From Prinia subflava (taxonomy: Eukaryota > Chordata > Aves > Passeriformes > Cisticolidae): a DNA stretch of 64,000 nt. The notes under the pieces are model-generated. The model saw nothing but the letters and a program-made list of their open reading frames with translations, did not search any database and had not been told where the DNA came from. Shown piece after piece: positions 48,516 through 60,283 of this stretch; within the stretch, counting starts at the first letter, position 1, and each line of letters starts with the position of its first letter. The DNA is taken from contig NC_086254.1 in assembly GCF_021018805.1 (NCBI RefSeq), positions 2,963,001-3,027,000 of the forward strand, given 5' to 3'. The translations under genes were made by a program, and so were the position numbers.

Positions 48516-51500
48516 GTGCAGCCAGGTGCCCTCTTCCCCAGTTGAGTTTGGCAACTTCTTTTATCTCTTGTAACTACCCGGTTGTTACTGTCTCTTAGCA
48601 ACAAAAACCAGAACATTCCCTAAGAGAAACAAACAAAAGGAGAACTCCTAAACTCCAGCATCTTGTTTGAAAAAAACTTCACAACTTTAGTAATTCGGAT
48701 AGCTATGCCAGAAGAGAATGTGTGATGATAACAGGCTTTACCTAGCTTTAAGATCTCACTCATCCTTTACCCATCCTTGATATATGGGCTCGGAGGTTAT
48801 GAATATGAGAATCAGGATTTGAAGCATGGAATTCTCTGTGGTTTTGTCTGAGGTAGCCGCCTCTTAGCCAGACAATCAGCTCAAACTAGTGCTGCTAATT
48901 CTCTCTTCCTCACCCTAGGAAGGGGCTGACACATGCTTCCCGAAGTGGCAGCTCAGTATGAAGAGTCTCTGTAGGATCCATGCCTAGAAAGCCCAAGAGG
49001 GTGAAATGACAATTGGGAGGGCTTTGCTCTGTGGCTGCATGTGTTCGGGGCTGTTTGCCCCTGAGGCCAGTTACCTGAACAGTAGGTGTCAGAGGTTGTC
49101 AGATTGCACAAGTTCTCCCTACAGTAATAAAACATCTAAGGAGAAAAAAAAAAAAGGCTTGAGACCCGCAGGTTTTTATTTCATGCTGTATCTTCTGTTT
49201 TACCTGTGCTTTGAGCTGTGCTGTCCTTTGGAATACAAGGTTGGTCAAACCCCAGAGCCATCTTTTCCAGCACCACATCTCCCATAGCAGTGGCTGGGCT
49301 CTGAGGGGATGTAAAACCAGGCCAGTGTTCATACCCTGGAGCAAGAGATGTCCTAAAGGGAAGATACCATCAGAGGCACTGTGTTCACTTGTGAACACAT
49401 CTTAGAATCCTACAATGGTTTGAGTTGGAAAGGATCTTTAAGATCTTCTGATTCTTCCTTGAACCCATCTCTTCGCTGTGCATATTGGCTTTTGTGTTAT
49501 TATCTGGCCATCCCTCTCATGCAGGTACACAGTCGTGCTGGTTTTTAAATGGAAAACTTTGTGTTATCAGATCAACTAATTGTATGCCTCACTTTCTCAC
49601 ATTGTGAAACAGTGAATTATTCTTTAACCACGGCCATAATTTCTCCCATAATCCCACAGTTGGACAGTTCTCATGGAATTTACCCTTGGATTACCACCGA
49701 CACCTTCTCTGTTTCTTCCAAGTGAATTCCAGCCTGTTTGGTAGCTTGAGGTCGTTGATCATGCAGTATTTGGCAGCTGGGGACGTGCTGAATATTTTGC
49801 TTTGGAGTAATGAGTTGGTCTCACCTCCCTGCCTGATTTTATCCCAGTTCTCTCAGCGTCTTTGAAAGCCTTGACCCTTTTGGAGAACAGCCATGAAGAT
49901 GCCAGCATCTTATTCCTGACTGGTAATAGCCCATTTAGAGCCTGTCAGTCTTCATTCAGAACTTAAATTATTTTCCCCCTGTATGCATTAATTTCCATTT
50001 AGTGACTTTGTATTTCACCTGCCATCTTATTATTCAGTCACCCGGCTGTTCGGTGGAAATTGAGTTTATGAATCCCTGGTTCTAAACAGCTGTTTTCTCA
50101 TCACTGAGCAAACTGAACAGCCTTACAAAGCATGTTCCTAAAGCAGCACACTTCTGTCATTATCTCTCTAGAAATGTCTGCACTTCATTGTGCTGGGTGC
50201 TGCACAGACAGTTTGAGAGTTCTTGTGCTGAAACTCTGAAAGGATCAAAAGCCAAATATGAAGGCACTGCAGCCTCTTACATCAGCCATACCTGCAAACA
50301 TATCCCAAATGTCAGAACATGGCAAGGGAATGGGAAACTTCTGAAGGAGTTAACTTCTCCTTTAACTTCTGGAGACTTCTGGAGCATTGATTTGAGGCCC
50401 TGATTTGAGCTGCTTTTGAGTTCATGTGACATTTCTCACACTGGTGGTCCTGAGGGACCTGAGCCAGACCCAGCAAAGCTCAGTCCTGCTGAGTGCCTGG
50501 TGTGGTCCTTCAGAGCAACAAGAAATGTGTGGGCTGGTGCTGGCCATGACACTGATTTTGACCCAAACAGTGACTCCCTCTGCATTATCATTTACAACAC
50601 ATATACTTCTGCAGGAGCTCTGGCTTTTGTTCTGGGTGTTGATTTAGCAGCTGGATTTTAGGAACAATATTCCAAAAGTGCAAAATTCCATCTGAGCCAT
50701 GTAATGCTGACTTGCTCAATAATCTCTCATGTTTTCCTTGGGTCTGATAGGCCTGGGAAGAAGTTTTATGCTTCTGCCTTTAGCATGGGCTTTTCCTTTG
50801 CTGTGTGACGAGACCAATTTAGAAAGAGTGTTTTGGAAGAGCATTGTTAAAAATACCAAAATGACATTTTCAAGGCTGAAACTTTGTGGATAAGTCAGTA
50901 TTGCCCGACTTTAAAAACCTTAAAATTCTTGAAAAGCATTTTCTGCTTTGTGTATGTATATAGGGATCTTTATCCAGAAATAAAGAATTGGCACAAGAGG
51001 AGCTTCCTTTTACTTCATTAGCAAAGGAAACAAATGAAGCTTCCTTTTGGTGCCTCTGAGAGTTGTAGATTTGGTTGACTAGATTTATGGAAAGCTGGGT
51101 ACAGGCACATTGACAACACTATTTTGTATATAATACAAGCGAGAATATGCAGAAATACTAAACATTCTGGGCTGGGTAGTATCTGTCTTGAGCAGGACCC
51201 AAAAGCAGAGCCTAGGAGAAGGAGAACAGACAGAGGTTGCTTTTGCTGTAAAGGTGTCCTTAGTCGTACAAGTATCTAAAGCTTCTCTCTGAACTTAAAG
51301 GAAAGTTGGTGAAACTTTTTTTAAAATCTTTTATTCAGGCTCTTAAATTGTTAATGTGCATTAACTTTGAGGTTGATATGCAGCCTCACAGCATTCCTCC
51401 TCAGATTGGTGAGGGGTGTTGGACCTGCTTGCAGATGAAAGTTCTTTGAGAATGATGAGCCCTGAAACTGCTTCTGCTGCCTCTCCGTTCTGATGGAGCA

Positions 51501-54500
51501 TGGCTTGCTGAATCTCCTCCTTTAATCCCCCCAGCACACGTGTTCTCAATTACTGCCTGCATTGAAGCTGCAAACATTTCTTGTGCATCTAACTTTCTAT
51601 ACTGAGCACTGGAAAGAGATTTTAGAAATTTGTGGGAGAAGTCTTGTGTCCCATGCTGGGAAAATTGTGTTTGTGGTTCCTGTAGGAAAACAAATTCATT
51701 CTAGTCCACACAAGATTTTTTGTTTCTTCCTCCTTCTTCTGTGTCTTGGAGCAATAGCGTAAGAACCTCTTACCCCCAGTGCATTGAGCATGGGTTGCTC
51801 CTATCTTTGAAATAAAAAGCATATGCTCAGCAGTCTGTGTTGTTCATTGCTGTCCGCAAAATAATCACTGGTTCTTGGCTGATCACAATAACAGCTACTA
51901 TGAATCCCAAATATGAGTTTGGATGTACCAGCAGCATTACATTTGAGGAAAACTCAATTGTGTTGTAGTGTTGGTAGGATTTAAAAGTCAATATTCTGCA
52001 GTAGAGGGCATTCAAGGAGTGATAGTATAATGCCTGATTTGGAAGGGAAAAGGAAACACGACCTAATCTTTTTCTCAGTGTTTGCTTTGTTCTGATATGC
52101 TAATCCTTCAGGATCCAGGTGCTATGATGTGTTCCCAAGCCTTTGTTGTACACTAAATCATAGTTTATTTTCAGCTGTAAACCTTAGGGACCCACACCCA
52201 CATCTGTAACGTGTTTCTCAGTCCAAATTTTGGGTTGTAAAAGAGAATTTTGTGGTTAAGGAAAATGCAGTGTTGTACTCCACCTCTCCCTTGTGCTGAA
52301 AATCAGTTCAACTCTAACAGTCATCAGGGGATATTGGTACTGCTGTACAGACAAAGTTTTTAAAGCACAGTTACCTTCTGCTTAAATGATGGGCTTGTTC
52401 AAATGGAAAGAATTGCTTTTGCATCTCATGTGTGACTAAGCTGACTCACAATAGAGGGGCCTCCAAGAATGCTGGCAGACAGGGACAGCAAAGAGAGAAG
52501 AGGAAAAGGTGTGTCTGGATCAATTAGTTAATTGTTAGATAATAAATGAATACTCTCTGCCATTGAACACAAACTAAACCTCTTTTTCATTTACTGCTCC
52601 AACTTCCCCTTCAGAGATTTGATTACAGCATTCTCTCCCAAAGCAAAGAGCTCATGCCATTTTGATGTAAACACTCATTGATGCTCTGTGGAGATTTGAA
52701 AAAATTGCTTTCCTGACATTAACAATGATAAATCTGTAAACAATATTGTTAACGATGCTGGGGGGATGGGCATCAAACCAAGAGCAACAGATTAAAGGAC
52801 TTTAAGAAGTGATGTGCACTTGTACAGTTATCCTCTGAGAAGGAAATTAGTACAAGCAGCACTGTACAATGCATCAAATGTAGTTTCCTGAAAATTATTT
52901 TTATGATTTTTGACAAAATTTAGGAATTTAGAGGGTTTTGCTATTTCTCTGCTGCTTGTCCTGGTGATATTGCACCAAGGCACTGCTGTTTCTCATATGT
53001 TATTTAGAAGAATGCTGGAGGAACAGCAGCAATAAAACATGAGCAAAGTGCCTGAGATGCTAATTCAATTCCCATTAGCACAATAAATGTGAATATGATG
53101 AGGTTTGTTTTGGTTTTCTATCCCCATGCTTCTCAGCAGGGCTGGTTTAGATCTGTATCACAAATGGAAGCTGAGTCATAGGCTGGCCAGGAGGACCAGA
53201 ATGGAGCAAGGGATTCGATCTGAGTTTCTGGAGCTAACAATGTAACTGGCAATTTTGGAACGAGGTGGTTTTCGTTGGCAGTCTGTGGTTTTTTTAAAGT
53301 GGATAGGAGTCTTGCCTCGCTATCCAATTGTAAATTCAAAGGCATTGCAGTCTGTATTAGCAGACTGCAATAATTCCTGATGTAATTTATGGATTTACCT
53401 AAGAGCTTTCCTACCTGCCATGTAGGCTTGGGTGACTGGCAGTGGCCATAACCTGCCCTGCTCGCACAGGGCACCGTGCCTGCAGCCTGGGGACTGGATG
53501 CTGTCCTGAGAGGTGTTGCTGCCCACCTCAGCACTGGGACAAAGCTGCTCCCATCCCACCAGGCACAGGGGCTGGGAACAGAACCAGTTACAGGGATCTG
53601 CCTCAGCGATGACAGCCTGTCCTGCAACTGTCCCCACACAGCTGGCTGGAATGGCTGCAGGAACATGTTATCTAAGGTTACTTTATCTTTTGGATATTTC
53701 TATTATAGGCAGCTCTCTTGTCTCTTGGGTCTGAGGGCTGTAACACTGTTCACACTTGAAGCGTCTTCTCCCCCACTCACATTTATTTGTTCCTAATAAA
53801 ATTCTTCAGGAGGAGAGGAAGGATGGAAAAGCTTTTAAACACAGGGTTTATGTTCTCAGAGAAGAATGTGCTGAAAGGCCTTGTGAGCAGTTTTCTGTTC
53901 TGGGCTAAGAGGATGTGTCTTTGTCCTTCCTGCATGTTCACAGTTATTAAGGTTCCCACTAATGGTTCTATAGGAGGTCAGTGCAGCATAGGCAGCACCT
54001 CAGCAGTGCTTAGGATGGCCAGGGCTGGGCCATGTTCAAGGCTCTTGATATCACTTGATGCTGGCAATGCTGTGCTGCTTCGGTTCCTGAAGAGACTTTG
54101 TCCTGCTGCAGATGATGTGTGCCTCTGGCATTTTCTCTTGTGCTATGGTTCACCTTCCACCTAAGCTTACCTTAAATTCACTTTATCCTGCTATTGAAGT
54201 TCCAAGTATTTCATTTTGACATAAAGAGCAGCAGATGATTTTCTTACCAGTCTCCTGGCTTTGAGGATGGCACCCTGACAGTGTTCTGCAGCTCTGCACT
54301 GCCCTGGCAGGAGCTGCAGAAATGTGCCCAGGCCCATAATGAAAAGCTGAACACAGAGCAAGACAATCCTAATTGGAGTATTGTGTGATACAGAGACTCA
54401 CTACTGCTGTTCTTTCAAATATTGTTAAAAGCAGATTTCTATAAAGAAAAATATCCCCTGCTTTTGCCCTTTCCCTGTGGTGTGTTGAGTGAAGCTAGTG

Positions 54501-57500
54501 TTGAGTTTAATGAAAGTCAAAAGAGTTGGGAAGAGAGCTGGTCAAAACATCTGACAGGGTTATAATCAATGAATTGCATGGACAAAATCCATGTTTCTGT
54601 GGTTTCTTTTTAACTCAGCAAACCATGCTAATAAACCCTGAGCTGGTTTTAGTTATATTTCTGTGAACTTTCCGTGTTTGTTGTATTGATTTGTTTTGTT
54701 TTACCTGCAAATTCAAATTTCCCTGAAAGCCATCTTTTTCAAGGTGAATTTCTTTACTATGATATGGGTCAATCAGCAGTGGCAGCTAGAGGAAGATTTA
54801 CTCATCTGTGTTTTCATTGTTCAGAACAAAAGTTTGCTTTCTTGATGCACTTTGCATTTTGGGACATGTAGTCCTTAGTGACCCAAAACCAACTAGATGC
54901 AAGGTGCACTCCTGCAACTTGATTTTGTTTATGTATCTGCAGATATATAAATACATGAACTCATGAAGACAGAACTCACTAAACTTCTTGACTTAAATTC
55001 ACACGTTCCTCTTATATTGCAAGTCAAACAACTTAAGTTGCAAACAGGACTGTAGTCAAGCTGAGGGAGGTTCCTTCTAGGAAAAGCTGAGTGTTAGTCC
55101 TGCCTTGTTTAAACTGTTGGGGGAAAAAAGCAGATTCTGGGAGCGCTTGTGAGCTGGCAGGACAGGCTGCTAGATCAGGGACAGCACTGGCATGTTGGAC
55201 CTGCCTCTGTTGCAAATATGCTGCAGTGCTTCTCTGGCAATGCAAACAGTCACCCTGTCAGTGTTTGTTTGGAGCTCTATATGGCCATCTTCACCAGCAG
55301 AAATTTATGCACCATTTGGTGGGAAGGGGCAGCACAGGGAAGAGTTGGGTCTCTGAGCTGGTCCCACTCCATGAGGTTCACAAGGTGTGTTTGTTCTGTG
55401 TGGCGTTGCTCCACGTGCGGCTCCTTCGCCAGGAGGGCACTCCGGGCACTTCGGCTCCCCTGATTCTGCAAGGTCGGTTTTTCAATGCAGACAGGAAGCC
55501 ACTTAAAGCTTTTTTATGTCAAGGGATATTGAGCTGTGCTCAGTTTGCCCTGTTCTCTGTAAAAAGGCTTTTGCTGTAAGAACCCATACTGACCCCAAGG
55601 AGGTGCCCAGTGCTCATCACCCAGGTGCCCCTCAGTGCTGAACGTACACCTGGAGGTTCTGAGGTGAGGAGTGAGTGCCCCAGCCCTCCAAGCTTATGGC
55701 TGCAGTGGTAGGTGGCCACGCACCAACACATCTGAAGGTGCAAGGGTAGTTGTGGCTTCACTTAGTCTCTTGCCTGCCCTTACTAGAGCAGCCTAGTGAT
55801 TTTGACTTCTAGACAGGTAGGCAAAATCAGCTAACAGTTATTCTCACAGAACTTGAAGTTGCCAAATTTATGTTGCAAGAAAAAGAGAAAATAATTTCCA
55901 GTAAGAAGCTGTTACTGACTTCATGGCTATTCCCCTACAAACAAGCACAATGGTGTTTTCCATAGAGTTGGGATAAAGACAGAGCACTCCATCCATGTTC
56001 ATCCATATGCTGATAAATTTGAGTTGAGAATTATTGTGTGATGGCAGGAAGCTAAACTAGTACATCACAGGCAACAGTTCTCAAAGTTTGTGAGAATAAC
56101 AGAAGATGAATTACTTGGTAATTCTCCTCTCTTTCCTGTCTCTAACAGTTAGTGCTTTTCAGCCCAAATACAGCTAGTTCCATTAGCACTCTGACACCTG
56201 AATAGTTTGCTCATAATGAATCTAGAAAGTTCAAATACTATTTGGGTAAGTAATATCTAACTGAATGTATTTATTTCTTCTCCTTTTTCCCTTCCTCCAG
56301 CCTTGTCTCCTGCCTTACTGTGTTCTCTACTTATGCAGAGGATAGAAATGAGTTTTCCAAGATGGGAAGAGGCTGGCACTGTACTGTGCCACTCATGTGC
56401 CAGAGAGGAGGGTGGGCTCTGCTGTGGCACACCTGATGCTCCAGTGGCAGCGTTTGTGGCACGTGTGACGTGTGTGAGCCAGCCCCGTGCTCCAGAGCAC
56501 ACGCAAGGGAGGTGTCTGGACAGTCACACCTGCTGAGGAACCTGCTACAGTCTAGTATGTTGTGATGACATACAGAATAAAGCATACAAATCCCTCATCT
56601 AAAATGAGAATACAACGTGGAATAAATCCCAACAAATTATGTCTTTCATATTCACACAGATGAACTTGCTGCTGCTGCTTCTAAATTTTTATTCAGTTTA
56701 ACTGCTTCTTTGCAAACTTCTGTGTTACTTCCAGACTTTGCATTTGACTACCTTGAGTGGTGTTTGGCCATGGTTTCCTACATGAGGGGAGACCAGCTGC
56801 CCACGTGCTTCTGGAATTAATCTCTTCCATAGGGTAAACAGTTTTGTAACACTTCACCCTGCTGAGATAACAATTAATGAAGCAGTTTTTTTATAAATAA
56901 GAAGGTAAGACTTGTGCTCTTCCTTAAAGACCATTGTCTGTCCTGAACTTTCAAGTGACCCACAGCAGTATTCCCAGAAACTTGTGCTCTGTGGGCAACC
57001 CCAAACAAACAGAAGTCACATTCATCCCGGTGTTAGCACTCCTGTGATCTCAGCAGAACTACACCAAACGTCTGGAGGAGACACTTCTCATGTGGACCTG
57101 CAAGCACAGCCAACCCCTCCACTTCCCTTCTCCCCTGGAGATGGAGTACTGTTTGCAAACTCAAATGATGCTGTTGCTGCATCCCATAGGCATTTTCCTG
57201 CTCTGTGCAAGCTCGAGTATTTTCGTCCATACGCAGTGTAAGCTTTGCAGTTTCAAAGATCTAATCTAATAATAGATTGATCTACATTTGTGGCATTGCC
57301 AGAAAAAGGCATATGTTGCCAGGCAGTCATAGTTAGCAACAGTGCTTAAGTGGAAATGTGCTTAAACATTGAGAAGGCAGAAATCCAAAATAATCCATCC
57401 AAGGTTTGGCTATTAGGAAACTAAAAATACTGTCTTCCTACATATAGGGTTTCCACATGTACTTAGAGAAATACTGTTTGCCTGATATCTCAAAATTATT

Positions 57501-60212
57501 AAAGGGCAATTCTTTTCCTTTCTTGGCTTTGGTGTGATAATAGAAGATGCTGTTGGCATTCAGCTTATCGAAGTCTGGTTTAAGAGGAAATAGAAATTAT
57601 TGAAATAACTTGAATGGAAGAGGCATGTGTAATATAATGTGGGAGAGAAAGATGACATTGAGTTCCTTTTTCCTGTCACACAAGGTTTGCCATTCCAGTT
57701 TTTCATGTTTAGATTTCCTCTGGGAACAGAATGCATCATCGGCTTGAACTAAGTGAATGTATACCACAAGAACTACTGCTCTTCTCTGTGCTGGTGAAAG
57801 ACTTTGTTTTTAAATTCAGATAGCTCTGTGGTCCTGACCTTTTACAGAGCTGCACTGAGTTGGGGATTGGGTTTTGAGATGGTATATGGAGATATGAGGT
57901 TTTGACATGAGTTCTGAGGCAGCAATTGTGGGATTTCATGTGTACATAACCCTTAAATACCACCATATTTAGATGTGTGCCCAGAAACTGGCATCTGTCA
58001 CAATCATTCCTCCTCTGCTGGGGTCATTGTATGCACATAGACACATATTACTGTTCTAGTAAAAAATTCTTCCATAAATGCCATCACAGATCAGGAAAGG
58101 TTAGGTTTTTAATATTAATGTTTTCTCCTTTAGGACCTCTAGTCTCTCCCTAGTCAGCATGCATGTGACTCAATCAGGCAATAGTAGTGAAGAGTTTTAT
58201 TTCAGTGACTTCTCTGGGGAATTCATCCACTGTAACAAATACTTCTGCCTCCTGGAGCCCACCTGATGCAGCATCCCAGAAGTTCATTTTGCCCAGCTTG
58301 TATTACCCCTTGCACTGGTAGCAGCGTCGTGCAGTTTAGAAGTGACAGTAAAAAATTGAGCTGCTGCTATTTTCTGCTTCTTTTGGCACTATTCCTGGAG
58401 AGAGTTGAGTTGGTAAATGTGCCTGTCACAGCAGCTATTACCAATGACACAAAATAATTAAGTTGTGGTTTCTGTTGTGGTGGGGCCACGTCTGTATTTT
58501 ATAATGATATGTCTGTGCTAGGAGGAAGTGTTATGCTTGATTGTTGTGATGGATGCTTCCAGGAAAACAGGACAGGTCTCTAAAGGCAGGTTGTCTAATA
58601 CTTTCCATGTAGATGAAATCCTGTTGGTTACATGGCAGACCACTAATGGAACTGTGTGTTGTTTCCTCTCAGTTTTCTGATGAGGTGATGAGGAGGGCAG
58701 CATGCATCTCACTTTTCTCCCAGTTGCATTTGGAGAGGATTGCTGCTATGTTTGTTCCTTTCAGCCAGTCAAAAGAATGCTGAAGCCAGCCTGATTCTTT
58801 ATGAAGTGAATGCTTTCACTTTTTGATGTCTTGAGCCACCAATATGGGGTTCCAGACTTGCAGAAGTCTTGAAGACTTTTGGACACAGAGGCTCAGCAGT
58901 GCTGAGAAACCCTGGTAGTTCCTGGTTCTTGAATCCTGCTGGACTGTGCTTCATGCAGAAATTACGCTGTGAGGATGCTGCGAGATTTTGGGACCTTAAG
59001 AACAATCTCTCTTTTTCCGGTATTTAAAATATTTTCTGTAGGTTGTCTCAGATAAATTTGAGAGTATTGTAGTGTAACTGTGAAATCCTGCTTTTTGGTT
59101 CTTAGAGACACATGCTCTTCCTGCTGCACCCAGTTTAGAGGGAAGAATTTCTCCTGCTCTTAGGTAACAAACACAGTCAGTCCGTGTGCTCTGGCATTCT
59201 CCTGGAGGGCTGGGAGCCCTGTGGGAGCTGAGGATTCTGGCACTGTGCATCAGCACTGTGCTGATGCTCTGCTGAAGGTGAACATGAGCTTGCAAAATGT
59301 CATGCCAACCTTCCTGCCATTGCTGGCGACCAGCTAGATAGAAGCTGGGTTTTTTTCAGTACATGTTGATGTACATATGTTGGTGTGTCAGGGAAAAAAA
59401 ACCTTTTCAGCTATATGTGATGTTAAGCCTTAAGGCTGAAGCTTTTTTTGTTTGTGTGTCTGCAGTGGAAGAATCCCATGTCACATTTGATTTGTATCCC
59501 CTGCTAGAGGTGACATTGTGTTAAATGGTGAACAAGCTGGGAGTGCTGCACTGGAGGTGACCTCTGATGTCAGAAGATGGAGCAGAACAGAGACTACAGG
59601 GGAGCAGGCAGGGGGAAAGCTCAGCCTTGTGGCCATTGGCCTGATGGCTGCTGCCACTCTTTTTCACCAGGAGCACCCCAGGAAGGGGAGAGGAGCAGTA
59701 CAGGAAATTGGGATGCTGTCTGCTGGTGGCAAAAGCCTCTGAAGGAGCAAGAAGGGGCTTGGTTGAGAGGTTAGATGTCAAAGCTTGATAAGGCAGGAAA
59801 CTTCAGCGGGCAAAAAGGAGCATGTGTGAACCATGGGAATGCTTTTGGAGGGTGCTGGAGTGAGCAGTCAGTGAGCAAAGGTTTTTGCTCTGAGTCAGTG
59901 CAACACAGCAGGTCCTGGAAGCCTTAAGGGATATGGTAATTAAGAAAAGTAACTAAGAACTAAGTAATAAAAATAATAAGAGTTTTACCAGCTTCATTGT
60001 GCATAGGCAGGCAGCAGGGAATATGGGTCACACAGTATGAGCTAGCCAGAAATAAAATCCAGGTCTGTTAATGCCTCAGGCCTCTCCACAAACATCAGAC
60101 CGTGACTCTTTCCTTCAGTACAGCTTGGGTGGAAAGGACTTCCATTTCAGGTGGAAGATGAGGCTCTGCTCATTCCAGGTGCTAATCACGTCCTGCTGTT
60201 TGCCTTTGCCAG
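48516..60212 (+). other. CASTOR2: Non-coding stretch upstream of CASTOR2 exon 2 (probable intron 1)
   Basis: The stretch ends at a strong splice acceptor. It contains one small CR1 relic (49399-49480), an A run at about 49143-49156 and otherwise unique AT-leaning DNA. The longest open frames (177 codons at 53133-53666, -; 162 codons at 55091-55579, +) have no recognisable domain, no homologue known to me and no splice context, so I treat them as chance. It is intronic if CASTOR2 exon 1 lies upstream. Confidence 0.6.
49399..49480 (-). repeat. CR1 LINE 3' terminal fragment, antisense
   Basis: The + strand 'cttagaatcctacaatggtt' followed by 'tgagttggaaaggatcttta' and 'agatcttctgattcttcc' is the reverse complement of a CR1 3' end (cf. 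'atagaatggtttgggttgg', 'aagggacctttaaagatcat'). Only about 80 bp remain. Confidence 0.75.
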
Positions 60213-60283
60213 GTGCAAGTTCTTCAGCCTCACAGAAACCCCTGAGGATTACACCATCATTGTGGATGAAGAGGGCTTCCTAG
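60213..60283 (+). CDS. CASTOR2: CASTOR2 exon 2 (internal coding exon)
   Basis: This is the one convincing coding exon. After one base that completes an Arg codon, it reads CKFFSLTETPEDYT then IIVDEEGFL and ends one base into the next codon. From memory of the family, CASTOR1 and CASTOR2 share CKFFSLTETPEDYT, and CASTOR2 continues IIVDEEGFLEL where CASTOR1 has LMVDEEGFKEL, so CASTOR2 fits better. It corresponds to roughly residues 38-61 of a protein of about 330 residues, in the N-terminal ACT region. CASTOR proteins are cytosolic, dimerise and bind GATOR2, restraining mTORC1 when arginine is low. CASTOR2 itself senses arginine poorly compared with CASTOR1. The acceptor is strong: a branch-like CTAAT near 60182, a pyrimidine-rich tract, then TTTGCCAG ending at 60212. 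The donor is CTAG|GTGAGT at 60283/60284. The exon is 71 bp, with a split codon at each end. No stop, frameshift or missing residue is visible. Exon 1 and exon 3 are not in the window. Confidence 0.93.

Noticed and set aside
53133..53666. 177-codon antisense ORF
   Set aside because: No domain, no splice sites in sensible places, overlapped by + strand frames of similar quality; chance is the simpler reading.
55091..55579. 162-codon ORF on the + strand
   Set aside because: Cys/Leu-rich product without recognisable family; overlapping frames in other phases; no Kozak or exon context.
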